The notes under the pieces were generated by a model. It did not search any database, was not told where the DNA came from, and worked only from the letters and a program-made list of their open reading frames with translations. 64,000 nt of DNA from a marine bacterium B5-7 (lineage in GTDB: Bacteria; Pseudomonadota; Gammaproteobacteria; Arenicellales; CAJQKF01), in the NCBI GenBank assembly GCA_021604525.1, contig BQJD01000004.1, positions 1 to 64,000 on the forward strand. The letters are read 5' to 3'. The position numbers were made by a program, and so were the translations under genes. Of this stretch, positions 16,069-24,316 are shown piece after piece (the stretch's first letter is position 1; the number at the start of each line of letters is the position of its first letter).

Positions 16069-18054
16069 TTGCTGGACGTAATAGAAACAGAAAATCAATT
16101 GATACCAATGCGGGACGGTTGTCTTCTTGGTGCGCGAATATGGATGCCACAGTCTGCGCCAGAAAATCCGGTGCCGGCGATCCTTGAGTATACGCCTTAC
16201 CGAAAACGGGACCATAGCGCTGTAAGGGATGAAAGCACGCACCCGTTTATTGCATCGCATGGTTACGCCTGCGTGCGAGTGGATCTTCGCGGCAGTGGTG
16301 ATTCACAAGGGTTTTTAAAAGACGAATATCTGCAACAGGAATTCGATGATGGTTGTGATGTAATCGAATGGTTGGCGAGTCAACCCTGGTGTGACGGTAA
16401 CGTCGGGATGATCGGCATTTCCTGGGGCGGATTTAATGCCCTGCAGATTGCCGCTATGAGCCCACCCTCTCTCAAGGCTGTTATTACCATATGCTCAACA
16501 GACGACCGTTACGCTGATGATATCCACTATAGAGGGGGTATCCCGTTAACCGACAACCTTACCTGGTCAGCCCAGGTGATGGGTTATTGTTCCAGGCCAC
16601 CCGATCCCTTGCTTCACACTGATTGGGAGGAGATCTGGCTGGAGCGACTTGACAATCTGCCATTCCTGGCACACAACTGGCTGAAGCATCAACGCCGGGA
16701 CAGTTACTGGAAGCACGGTTCCGTGTGTGAAGACTTTAGCCAAATCAATGCGGCCGTGTATGCGGTGGGCGGATGGTTTGATCTCTACTCATCAGCCATT
16801 CCACGTATGTCAAAAGGACTGTCTTGTCCCAGGAAAGGACTAATCGGCCCGTGGGTGCATCGCTACCCGCATGTTGCATATCCTGCTCCGGCAATTGATT
16901 TCTTAAAGGAGTCTCTACGCTGGTGGGACTACTGGCTGAAAGATCAACAAACCGGAATCATGGACGAACCCAGGTTCCACGTATATATGATGGATAGCAT
17001 CAGGCCAGCGGCCGACTACGAGTCCATCGATGGAGGTTGGATAGAGTTCAACGATTGGCCGGATGGTAGTGAATCGTTACGACTGTATGCAAATACTGAT
17101 CATTCACTTTCGGAAACTGCTCTGGGTCAAGATACCCTGAGTGTCAGTTCACCCCAGGATACGGGCTCGACATCCGGGCGTCTATGTCCTGGTATGCGAC
17201 TCAATCTCGAAAATGCGACCGACCAGCGTTCCGATGACGCAGCTTCGTTAGTATTCGAAACATCGCCTTTGGCTGCGGATTTGGAAATAGTGGGTGCACC
17301 GGAATTCCATATTGAGTTGACAGTTGATCGACCAGAAGGGCACCTGGTGGTGAGATTGTGCGATGTCCATGAAGATGGGGAAGTCACCCGGATAAGTTAC
17401 GGGGTCGTCAATCTGTGCCACACTGATAATCAGGAATCTCTGGCCCGGATTATTCCTGGGGAAATCATTCAAAAAAATGTGCGTCTTGATGATATCGCAT
17501 ACCGATTTCGGGCTGGCCACCGGATACGCATTGCGATCAGTGATGCATACTGGCCGTTAGTTTGGCCGTCCCGACAAGCTGTGACACTTACTATTACTAC
17601 CGGTAACAGCTACTTATTATTGCCACAGCATTCTGCAGCTTCATACAATGCTGGCGCATTTACACCTCCCGGTATATCTACAGAATTACGGGCAAAAGAA
17701 ATTACGTCGCCGACAAGCGAACGAGTCCTGATTCGTGATGTAGGTAAAAACGAAGTTGTGCTACAAACCAGAGACGACTATGGACGAAAACTTATCAATA
17801 GTTGTTCCATGGAACTGGCATCACAGGTTATTGATGAGTACCGAATACAGCCCGATGATCCGCTTACAGCATCAGTGACTTCACAGTGGAAGCACGAAAT
17901 GGCACGCGGTGATTGGCATATTTCAACGACGTCGAAACAATCCATGCATTGTGATAGTGAGTATTACTATCTTGAGGCAGAGATCGTTGCCTGTATCAAT
18001 GCACTCGAGGTGTTTCGCAAGTCCTGGGTTGAACGAGTGAGTCGTGACTCGTAG
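16069..18054 (+). CDS. CocE/NonD family hydrolase (X-Pro dipeptidyl-peptidase S15-like)
   Basis: A 661-residue alpha/beta hydrolase followed by the jelly-roll XPP-C domain. The N-terminal part has the family motif IPMRDGCLLGARIWMP, the loop VRVDLRGSGDSQG, and the nucleophile elbow GISWGG with Ser near residue 118. The region GPWVHRYPH carries the probable catalytic His. The C-terminal half (about 370-560) fits the galactose-binding-like domain. Members hydrolyse esters, acyl-amino acid bonds or Xaa-Pro peptides; the substrate here is unknown. No signal peptide, so cytoplasmic. The start is TTG at 16069; no good ATG exists before the conserved RDG motif. It is probably co-transcribed with the binding-protein gene. 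Confidence 0.87.
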   Translation: MLDVIETENQLIPMRDGCLLGARIWMPQSAPENPVPAILEYTPYRKRDHSAVRDESTHPFIASHGYACVRVDLRGSGDSQGFLKDEYLQQEFDDGCDVIEWLASQPWCDGNVGMIGISWGGFNALQIAAMSPPSLKAVITICSTDDRYADDIHYRGGIPLTDNLTWSAQVMGYCSRPPDPLLHTDWEEIWLERLDNLPFLAHNWLKHQRRDSYWKHGSVCEDFSQINAAVYAVGGWFDLYSSAIPRMSKGLSCPRKGLIGPWVHRYPHVAYPAPAIDFLKESLRWWDYWLKDQQTGIMDEPRFHVYMMDSIRPAADYESIDGGWIEFNDWPDGSESLRLYANTDHSLSETALGQDTLSVSSPQDTGSTSGRLCPGMRLNLENATDQRSDDAASLVFETSPLAADLEIVGAPEFHIELTVDRPEGHLVVRLCDVHEDGEVTRISYGVVNLCHTDNQESLARIIPGEIIQKNVRLDDIAYRFRAGHRIRIAISDAYWPLVWPSRQAVTLTITTGNSYLLLPQHSAASYNAGAFTPPGISTELRAKEITSPTSERVLIRDVGKNEVVLQTRDDYGRKLINSCSMELASQVIDEYRIQPDDPLTASVTSQWKHEMARGDWHISTTSKQSMHCDSEYYYLEAEIVACINALEVFRKSWVERVSRDS

Positions 18055-18147
18055 TACGGAGATTTAACCCAATTGTGTGTATACGACAAAGTGTAGAGCT
18101 TTAATTAATTCTGACAAAAACAGGTCTGAGCTAGCCCCGGTATTGCG

Positions 18148-18175
18148 TATACTTTATGTAGTACCAGGGTACTAC
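18148..18175 (+). promoter_or_regulatory. Possible -10 box with overlapping palindromic operator
   Basis: TATACT at 18148-18153 is a good -10 hexamer, but no convincing -35 lies 16-18 bases upstream. Immediately downstream GTAGTACC (18158-18165) and GGTACTAC (18168-18175) form a perfect 8-base inverted repeat with a 2-base spacer, placed where transcription would start. This resembles an operator for a dimeric repressor. The next gene is lemA-like, 170 bases downstream. Speculative. Confidence 0.35.
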
Positions 18176-18344
18176 GAAGATGTGCAACGCCAGGTCCGCT
18201 CGCCCGAATGAAGCGATTGAGAACAGATCAAAATACATCGGGACGATAGTCGTTGGTATAGAATTGCCGGAAATTCAAACCTTCAAACCGGCACACCACT
18301 TTGTTTAAGTGTTTAACAATTGACACGCAACCGGAGCGGCCCTG

Positions 18345-18869
18345 GTGGTCCTGATGGCATGGATCGCAGGATTGCTTGTTGCGGCTGTCGCAATCTGGGC
18401 GATTATTATTTATAACCGATTGGTGCGCGACCGCACGCGGGTGCTGTCTGCCTGGAGCGACATCGATGTGCAGCTCAAGCGTCGGCACGATCTCATTCCC
18501 AAGCTGGTTGATGCCGTAAGGCAGTATGCAGCCTACGAGCAGGCGACATTGACTACCGTTACCGAGCTTCGAGCCGAGGCGGCGCGCACCGGAGACGTTG
18601 CGCAACTCGCTGCCACCGAGGCTAAGATCAATGTCGGCCTGCAGCGTTTGATTGCGTTGGCCGAGCGCTATCCTGATCTCAAGGCGGATCGTAACTTTCT
18701 GGATTTGCAACAACAGATCTCGGTGGTTGAAGATCATATTCAGTATGCGCGTCGCTACTACAACGGTGCAGTGCGCAACCTCAATACGCGTATTGATTCA
18801 TTTCCTGACAATCTCGTTGCCCGCGGCTTTCGTTTTCATTCAGCGGACTACTTCGATCCGGAGACATGA
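18345..18869 (+). CDS. LemA family membrane protein
   Basis: A 174-residue LemA-family protein with one N-terminal transmembrane helix (about residues 5-23) and a helical-bundle domain. The domain begins with the family hallmark NRLVRDRTRVLSAWSDIDVQ, followed by LKRRHDLIPKLVDAVRQY, and contains the YN..RxxFP-like end as RYYNGAVRNLNTRIDSFPDN. The role of LemA proteins is poorly defined; they are often next to DUF2207 or TPM-domain proteins, as here. GTG at 18345 has GGAG 8 bases upstream; ATG at 18354 is the alternative. One base separates it from the DUF2207 gene. Confidence 0.9.
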   Translation: MVLMAWIAGLLVAAVAIWAIIIYNRLVRDRTRVLSAWSDIDVQLKRRHDLIPKLVDAVRQYAAYEQATLTTVTELRAEAARTGDVAQLAATEAKINVGLQRLIALAERYPDLKADRNFLDLQQQISVVEDHIQYARRYYNGAVRNLNTRIDSFPDNLVARGFRFHSADYFDPET

Positions 18870-18870
18870 A

Positions 18871-20937
18871 GTGAGACAGTGTGCATGGCTCTTGTTTCTC
18901 ATCTGGCTGGTGTCCGGCGCCGCCAATGCCCGGGAAGAAATCCTTTCCTTCGCAAGCGATATTGTGGTGCATGCCGACGCGACCATGTCGGTGACCGAGA
19001 CCATCCAGGTGCGTGCCGAAGGCAAGGAGATCCGGCGCGGAATCTATCGCGACTTCCCCACCGACTACACCGACCGCCTCGGTAATAGTTATCGGGTGGG
19101 GTTCGAGGTGGTTGATGTGCGTCGCGACGGTAAACGCGAGGACTATCACACTGAAAATCGCAGTAATGGCGTGCGCGTTTTGATCGGTCACAAGGACCGT
19201 TTCCTTGATTCGGGTGTCTATAGTTACACGCTCAGTTACCGCACCACCCGCCAGCTCGGTTTCTTCGATGACCACGATGAGCTTTACTGGAACGTGACCG
19301 GCAACGACTGGGCGTTCCCGATAAACGAGGTTCGTGCAGCGGTGGAATTACCGGACGGCGTGCCGTTTGATGCCATCCGACCTGAAGGTTACACCGGCTA
19401 TGCGGGCAGCAAGGGACAGGACTACGACGCGAAGGTTGATGCTGGTGGGGTGGTGCGTTTTTCTACCAGGCGGCCGTTCGCGCCCGGCGAAGGATTTACG
19501 CTCGTGGTGTCGTGGCCAACCGGTTATGTGAAGGCGCCCGATGCGGGACAACGAACCGCGTGGTTTTTGCGAGACAACGCGCCTTACCTGATCGGCCTGA
19601 TCGGTCTCGCCGTGTTGCTTGGCTTCTACCTGATAATCTGGCGTCGTCACGGGCGAGATCCCGATGCCGGTGTCATCATTCCACAATACGAGCCGCCCCC
19701 AGGTTACTCGCCGGCGTCGATGCGCTTCATCCAGCGCATGGGCTACGATCACAAGGCCTTCGCTGCAGCTTTGGTCAACCTCGCGGTAAAGGGTCTGATT
19801 GATATCGATGAGCAGGACGGGGACTACGTCTTGCGGCGTACCGACAAGCCGCTTGAAGACCTGGCTCCCGGAGAAAAGGCTCTGGTTGGTGGCTTGTTTT
19901 TGTCTACCGAGCCCGCCGCTCGCAAGCAGGAATCGCTGGAGGCATTGCTTAAGCAAGTCCCTGAAAAGTCGCAGAATACCGGCCTTGTTCCGGGATTGCT
20001 GATGCGCATCGTCGAACAGGCAGCGCGTAGTGCTGCACATCAAAAAATCGTTTCGTCAACGAGTGCCAGCGCAAACAGCGTGGTGCTGGAGCGCAAGAAT
20101 CACTCACGTATCCGCGCCGCATTGAAGGCGCATGAGGATTCTTTAAAGCGTAACTACGACAGGATTTATTTTCGTACCAACTCCGGCTGGATCATTCCCG
20201 GCATCGCGATCAGCTTGGTGACCGTCGCCGCCGCAGCGCTGACGCTTAACGGTGACCAAAAAGCCATCAGCGGGTTTCTGGCAGTATGGCTTTCCATCTG
20301 GAGTGTTGGTGTGGTGGCTATTCTTCGACGGGTAGTCGGTGCATGGCGGGGCGCGCGTTCGGTGCTGGAGTGGGTGGGCGCGCTGTTCTCCTCGTTGTTC
20401 GCACTGCCTTTCGTGATCGCCGAGATTGGCGCTTTTGCTTTCCTGCTAATCTCGGGTTCCCCAGCCGTTGCAATTTTGCTGACTGTTGCCTTCGCTGTGA
20501 ACCTGATGTTCTATCAACTGCTCAAGGCACCAACCCGTGCCGGTCGAAACCTGCTTGATGAGGCTGAAGGCTTCCGGCTGTTTCTGGATGTGGCAGAGAA
20601 GGACGAGATGAATTTCCGCAACCCGCCGGAAAAAACTCCGGAGCTGTTCGAGCGATATCTACCCTATGCGCTTGCCATGGACGTGGAGAATCAGTGGGCC
20701 GAGCGTTTTGCAGGTCTGTTCCAGCGGATGGAAATGGAGGATCGACCCTATCGCCCTGGGTGGTACCACGGCAGTCGATTCAGTCCGTCCAATATGGGTA
20801 ATTTTTCATCGGCCCTCGGCGGTTCTCTGGGATCGGCGATTGCGAGTTCGTCCACAGCGCCAGGGTCATCATCAGGCGGTGGGGGCGGAGGTTCCTCCGG
20901 TGGTGGTGGAGGCGGCGGCGGAGGCGGCGGTTGGTAA
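18871..20937 (+). CDS. DUF2207 domain membrane protein with glycine-rich tail
   Basis: About 688 residues from the GTG at 18871, which follows the lemA-like stop by one base and places a signal peptide (LLFLIWLVSGAANA) at the N-terminus. The periplasmic DUF2207 domain follows, with RGIYRDFPTDYTDRLGN, LYWNVTGNDWAFPI and FAPGEGFTLVVSWP. A transmembrane helix lies near 250 (LIGLIGLAVLLGFYLIIW), then a cytoplasmic region, and four more hydrophobic segments in the C-terminal third. The last 30 residues are almost only Gly and Ser, ending in Gly-Gly-Trp, a tail known from DUF2207 and TPM proteins. Function unknown; probably works with LemA in the envelope. Confidence 0.88.
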   Translation: MRQCAWLLFLIWLVSGAANAREEILSFASDIVVHADATMSVTETIQVRAEGKEIRRGIYRDFPTDYTDRLGNSYRVGFEVVDVRRDGKREDYHTENRSNGVRVLIGHKDRFLDSGVYSYTLSYRTTRQLGFFDDHDELYWNVTGNDWAFPINEVRAAVELPDGVPFDAIRPEGYTGYAGSKGQDYDAKVDAGGVVRFSTRRPFAPGEGFTLVVSWPTGYVKAPDAGQRTAWFLRDNAPYLIGLIGLAVLLGFYLIIWRRHGRDPDAGVIIPQYEPPPGYSPASMRFIQRMGYDHKAFAAALVNLAVKGLIDIDEQDGDYVLRRTDKPLEDLAPGEKALVGGLFLSTEPAARKQESLEALLKQVPEKSQNTGLVPGLLMRIVEQAARSAAHQKIVSSTSASANSVVLERKNHSRIRAALKAHEDSLKRNYDRIYFRTNSGWIIPGIAISLVTVAAAALTLNGDQKAISGFLAVWLSIWSVGVVAILRRVVGAWRGARSVLEWVGALFSSLFALPFVIAEIGAFAFLLISGSPAVAILLTVAFAVNLMFYQLLKAPTRAGRNLLDEAEGFRLFLDVAEKDEMNFRNPPEKTPELFERYLPYALAMDVENQWAERFAGLFQRMEMEDRPYRPGWYHGSRFSPSNMGNFSSALGGSLGSAIASSSTAPGSSSGGGGGGSSGGGGGGGGGGGW

Positions 20938-21013
20938 CGTTTCATCGAGCAGTCGGCGCCTGCGGGTTTGTATTGCTCAAGTGCTTGATCAAATGATCCG
21001 GGTTACGCAAACA

Positions 21014-22054
21014 TCAAACCAATGGTGTTATATCGTCATTTTCGATCGTCTGTTGATGATGGTCCTGAATTCTGTTGACCTGATCCGCAACAGCAGACGC
21101 ATTGTCAAATCGGGCAATGTGTATGACAGCGTCACCTTCATTAACCAGTGGCAGGTGAGTGCGACCAATCACGATTCCGCGAATGGTTGCAGTAATTGCA
21201 GTTTTGGTTTCACCGAAGGGATCAGCGACATAGCCGAGTACATCATCCTGGTTAATGATGGTTCCAAGTTTCGTGTTATTCAACAGTATGCCGCTGATCG
21301 GCGCGCGTACCCATGTGCTTGATTGTGCGATAAATGATTTCTTCTTTATTCTGCGACTTTTTAACGCGGGTAACATCCCGAGCGCGCGCAAAACGTTTTT
21401 TATACCGCGCAAGCCGATGCGAATGCAGAACTCATCGAGACGAAGTGCCTCGCCCGCCTCATAGATCATGATCGGGATGCCGAGACCGGATGCTGCAGCG
21501 CGTAGCGATCCATCAAGTAGCTTTGAATTGATGACGACAGGTACGCCGAATGCGTCCGCCATCATTCGGGTATTTTCATCATCGAGATCCGCTCGTATCT
21601 GTGGAAGATTTGAGCGATGCAAGGCGCCCGTGTGCAAGTCAATCGCATGGGTAGCATGCGTAACGATATCCTTCAATAGCAGATGTGCGAGCCGACTGGC
21701 TAGTGATCCTTTCTCGAAACCCGGGAATGATCGATTCAGGTCGCGTCGATCGGGTAGATAACGCGAATGATGAATCACGCCATAGACATTCACGATCGGA
21801 ATTGCAATCAGGGTACCTCGTATACGCTGTAAATCCGACTGCTGCATGAGTCGTCGTATTATCTCAACACCGTTTAGCTCATCACCGTGAATTGCAGCGC
21901 AGATGAACAGACATGGACCTTTTTGCTTACCATGCACGACATGTACCGGCATTTGCATCGGTGTGTGGGTATATAGTTGAGGGATTGGCAGATCAAGTGT
22001 TACACGTGTACCGGGTGCAACAGTCTCGCCAGCGATATGAATGGGCGAGTTCAC
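21014..22054 (-). CDS. Succinylglutamate desuccinylase/aspartoacylase family protein
   Basis: A 346-residue M14-type zinc amidohydrolase of the AstE/AspA family. The zinc ligands are visible: HGDE (His and Glu, near 53-56) and IDLHTGALHRSNLPQI (His). The probable catalytic Glu is in IYEAGEALRLDEF. A C-terminal beta-barrel-like region (WVRAPISGILLNNTKLG) follows the catalytic domain. It starts 3 bases after rimK on the same strand, so the two are surely one operon. Given that partner it may trim or recycle glutamate-type modifications, but no specific substrate can be read from the sequence. Confidence 0.87.
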   Translation of the reverse strand: MNSPIHIAGETVAPGTRVTLDLPIPQLYTHTPMQMPVHVVHGKQKGPCLFICAAIHGDELNGVEIIRRLMQQSDLQRIRGTLIAIPIVNVYGVIHHSRYLPDRRDLNRSFPGFEKGSLASRLAHLLLKDIVTHATHAIDLHTGALHRSNLPQIRADLDDENTRMMADAFGVPVVINSKLLDGSLRAAASGLGIPIMIYEAGEALRLDEFCIRIGLRGIKNVLRALGMLPALKSRRIKKKSFIAQSSTWVRAPISGILLNNTKLGTIINQDDVLGYVADPFGETKTAITATIRGIVIGRTHLPLVNEGDAVIHIARFDNASAVADQVNRIQDHHQQTIENDDITPLV

Positions 22055-22057
22055 CGT

Positions 22058-22966
22058 TTAGCCAGTACCCCGTGTCCTTGTTTTCCTTGGCTTTGCATTA
22101 TTTTCAAGGAACTCGATTATTATGCCGGCCACATCTTTTCCGGTTGCTTTTTCGATACCTTCAAGGCCTGGCGATGAGTTGACTTCCATTACCACGGGTC
22201 CGTGTTCAGACCGTAGAATGTCAACGCCTGCCACATTCAAGCCCATTTGTTTTGCGGAACGTACCGCTGTGGCGCGTTCCCTCGGAGTGAGTTTCACTAA
22301 AGAAGAAGTGCCGCCGCGATGCAGATTCGATCGAAATTCCCCCTCCGCTGACTGACGCATCATGGCGGCCACGACTTTGTTGCCTACCACGAAGGCGCGA
22401 ATATCGGCGCCACCGGCTTCCTTAACAAATTGCTGAACCAGAAAGTTCGCTTTGAGCTGACGGAATGCGTCGATAATGGTTTCGGCGGCTTTTTGGGTTT
22501 CGGCAAGTACGATGCCTTTGCCGTGAGTGCCTTCAAGCAGTTTGACAACCAGTGGAGCACCGCCCACCAGTTTGATCAGATCATTGGTGTTATTGGTGGA
22601 GTGTGCAAATCCAGTGAGTGGCAGCCCAATGCCCGCGCGCGCAAGAATTTGTAATGACCGCAGTTTGTCTCTCGAGCGGGTAATGGCGACGGATTCATTC
22701 AGTGGATAGGTGCCCATCATTTCGAATTGTCGCAGTGCGGCACAACCGTAAAAAGTAATGGAGGCACCGATACGCGGAATAACTGCATCAAAAAACGGTA
22801 GTTCTTCACCATTTAAATGTACGCTGGGACTGCGGGTTGCGATATCCATATAGCAATTGAGTGTATGTACGTGCTGGATCTCGTGCCCACGTTGTTCGGC
22901 CGCTTCAACCAAGCGACGATTTGAATAGAGTCGATCTTTTGCCAGGCTTAACAGCGCGATCTTCAT
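22058..22966 (-). CDS. rimK: RimK, ribosomal protein S6 glutamate ligase
   Basis: RimK is an ATP-grasp ligase that adds glutamate residues to the C-terminus of ribosomal protein S6. The 302-residue sequence is normal in length. It has the N-terminal [20 protein letters not shown], the ATP-grasp lid TPLVVKLL-like segment ([20 protein letters not shown]), [17 protein letters not shown], the substrate-contacting RSNLHRGG, and the metal-binding [14 protein letters not shown]. It lies between the retropepsin-like gene (34-base gap) and the desuccinylase-like gene (3-base gap). Confidence 0.95.
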   Translation of the reverse strand: MKIALLSLAKDRLYSNRRLVEAAEQRGHEIQHVHTLNCYMDIATRSPSVHLNGEELPFFDAVIPRIGASITFYGCAALRQFEMMGTYPLNESVAITRSRDKLRSLQILARAGIGLPLTGFAHSTNNTNDLIKLVGGAPLVVKLLEGTHGKGIVLAETQKAAETIIDAFRQLKANFLVQQFVKEAGGADIRAFVVGNKVVAAMMRQSAEGEFRSNLHRGGTSSLVKLTPRERATAVRSAKQMGLNVAGVDILRSEHGPVVMEVNSSPGLEGIEKATGKDVAGIIIEFLENNAKPRKTRTRGTG

Positions 22967-23000
22967 AATATTGATTCCAATTGATGCTATGTGATGATCA

Positions 23001-23429
23001 TCATACAGGCTTTCCTGCCAGGTATGATGCAGCCGGGTTGACCATGAATCGTTTGTTGATCGCAGTTCGTCCCAGTAGCATAGGAAATCTCATGGTGTCG
23101 CGGTCGGTCAAGGTTAATTCGATTGGCCAGGAGGTATTGTTCAGAACGATCGTCGTTTCTATGACGTAACGTTTTTCACGATGTCCGCCTGAGTCAGTGA
23201 CTATTCGCCGATCATGGATGGGTGCAACGCAGTGTCGCTGAATATCGTTGCGTTGTTGCAAGGGATGGATATCAAACGTGACCAGGTTCTTATTGTTATC
23301 TGCCTCAATATAGAACGCATGTAAGGCGGAGGTTCGTGCGCCGGTGTCAATTTTGCACTTAATCCGTTCAATCTCAAGATCAGGTAACGATACCCATTCA
23401 CGCCAGCCAAGAATTGCTAAGGGTTTCAT
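23001..23429 (-). CDS. Retropepsin-like ATP-dependent zinc protease family (RimB-like)
   Basis: A small protein of about 142 residues (start ATG at 23429, giving [18 protein letters not shown]). The motif [15 protein letters not shown] is the aspartic-protease-like DTGA site of this family, and LLGRTAI is the second conserved flap/hydrophobic motif. The family was long named ATP-dependent zinc protease, but structurally it is retropepsin-like. In Pseudomonas the homologue RimB is encoded with rimK and modulates RimK activity; the same adjacency here supports that role. The frame is open upstream to 23450. Confidence 0.87.
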   Translation of the reverse strand: MKPLAILGWREWVSLPDLEIERIKCKIDTGARTSALHAFYIEADNNKNLVTFDIHPLQQRNDIQRHCVAPIHDRRIVTDSGGHREKRYVIETTIVLNNTSWPIELTLTDRDTMRFPMLLGRTAINKRFMVNPAASYLAGKPV

Positions 23430-23564
23430 CAAAATTCGACAGGCCTGCAATATTATTAATGTGATGTTAGACAGATAGCATAACTACATAGTCCAACTGT
23501 TGCACTAAAGTTGTTATTGGCCCAATAGGTAAATAGCAGTACGAATGCTGGTAACAGAAAGAAA

Positions 23565-23987
23565 TTATTGGTTGGTGTTTTTGATCGTAATCTGCTTCTT
23601 TATCCAATCCTTGAAAAGCCCGGTGCGTAATGACTCATTCTCAAGCCGATGCGATAACTAAGTAGTGTTGACTGGATACTGGAATGAATTGATCGAGGAA
23701 ACAAACCAGACGATCTTCCTTCATGTCGTCGTGTACTTCAAATGGATGGCGAGGGCAATGCCAAAACTATCACGTGCCGCTATCAACGACAGGGTAGTAT
23801 TAAAAAACTGTGTCTGCATTGGTATGTCGACACCCGGCAAGCCCATCGCGTCAAACCATTGTCGCCATTTGTTCTGGTTGTTCACGCGTAGAAACAGACG
23901 TGTGCCAGGGATTGATTCGAGTGACTTTATCTGATGGCTGATGGCGCCATAGGTTACTCCAGGGGCTTCAGCGGCCTGGCCCAGATA
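23565..23987 (-). pseudogene. LysR-type (GcvA-like) regulator, decayed
   Basis: Reading the minus strand from 23987 gives the second half of a LysR helix-turn-helix (GQAAEAPGVTYGAISHQIKS, then SIPGTRLFLRVNN). This jumps directly to the end of a substrate-binding domain (NKWRQWFDAMGLPGVDIP, then LSLIAARDSFGIALAIHLK). About a hundred codons in between are gone. After HLKY the frame must shift near 23725 to recover DDMKEDRLVCFLDQFIPVSS and HYLVIASA, and again near 23641 to recover ESLRTGLFKDWIKK with a stop at 23565-23567. The N-terminal residues are missing; palindromic repeat copy A starts exactly at this truncated end. Surely non-functional. Confidence 0.85.
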
Positions 23988-24132
23988 CCAGAACCCATTT
24001 CAAACTGGCTGCAACCCGCCAATACGGCGTTAAATACCCGTTCAAATGCTCATTTACTCATAGTAAACTGCGCGTTTTCTCTCTCATTTGCCTTGTTCTG
24101 GCGGCCTTCGCTCAGTTTGAGATGGGTTCTGG
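23988..24132. repeat. Palindromic dispersed repeat, copy A (full length)
   Basis: The 145-base element has terminal inverted repeats matching at 19 of 20 bases: 23988-24007 (starting CCAGAACCCAT) against 24113-24132. Nested inside are CAAATG (24043-24048) with CATTTG (24085-24090) and TTTAC (24053-24057) with GTAAA (24063-24067). It could fold into one long cruciform. Its two ends recur in copy B at 26281-26350. It has no coding capacity, so it looks like a MITE-like or REP-like intergenic repeat. It sits against the truncated lysR pseudogene. Confidence 0.8.
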
Positions 24133-24316
24133 CAAAATATATCAATTCATGAGAATTTATTTGTCAGCTATCTTTATATCCCGAACCGGCATATCAAATG
24201 GTCGTATGCTAGCGATATTCGAGAATTATCGTACAGTCAGGACAACTTTTAGTGTTCGTACAAAATCTATCGAACACAATGTTTAAAACCTATTGCATGT
24301 ACAGGAGCTATCAACC
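24133..24316 (+). other. Probable gabT upstream region
   Basis: AT-rich sequence between repeat copy A and gabT. It presumably holds the gabT promoter, but I cannot pick one pair of hexamers with confidence. AGGAG at 24303-24307 is the gabT ribosome binding site. Together with the pseudogene and repeat copy A it makes up most of the gene-free gap from 23430; the piece 23430-23564 shows nothing recognisable. Confidence 0.35.

Noticed and set aside
18180-18308. A 42-codon frame (starting MCNARSARPNEA) just after the palindrome at 18158
   Set aside because: No ribosome binding site, no recognisable similarity, and it falls in the leader of the lemA-like gene.
23665-23934. An 89-codon plus-strand frame in the gap before gabT
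   Set aside because: The opposite strand clearly encodes LysR-type fragments, so this frame is a shadow of the pseudogene.
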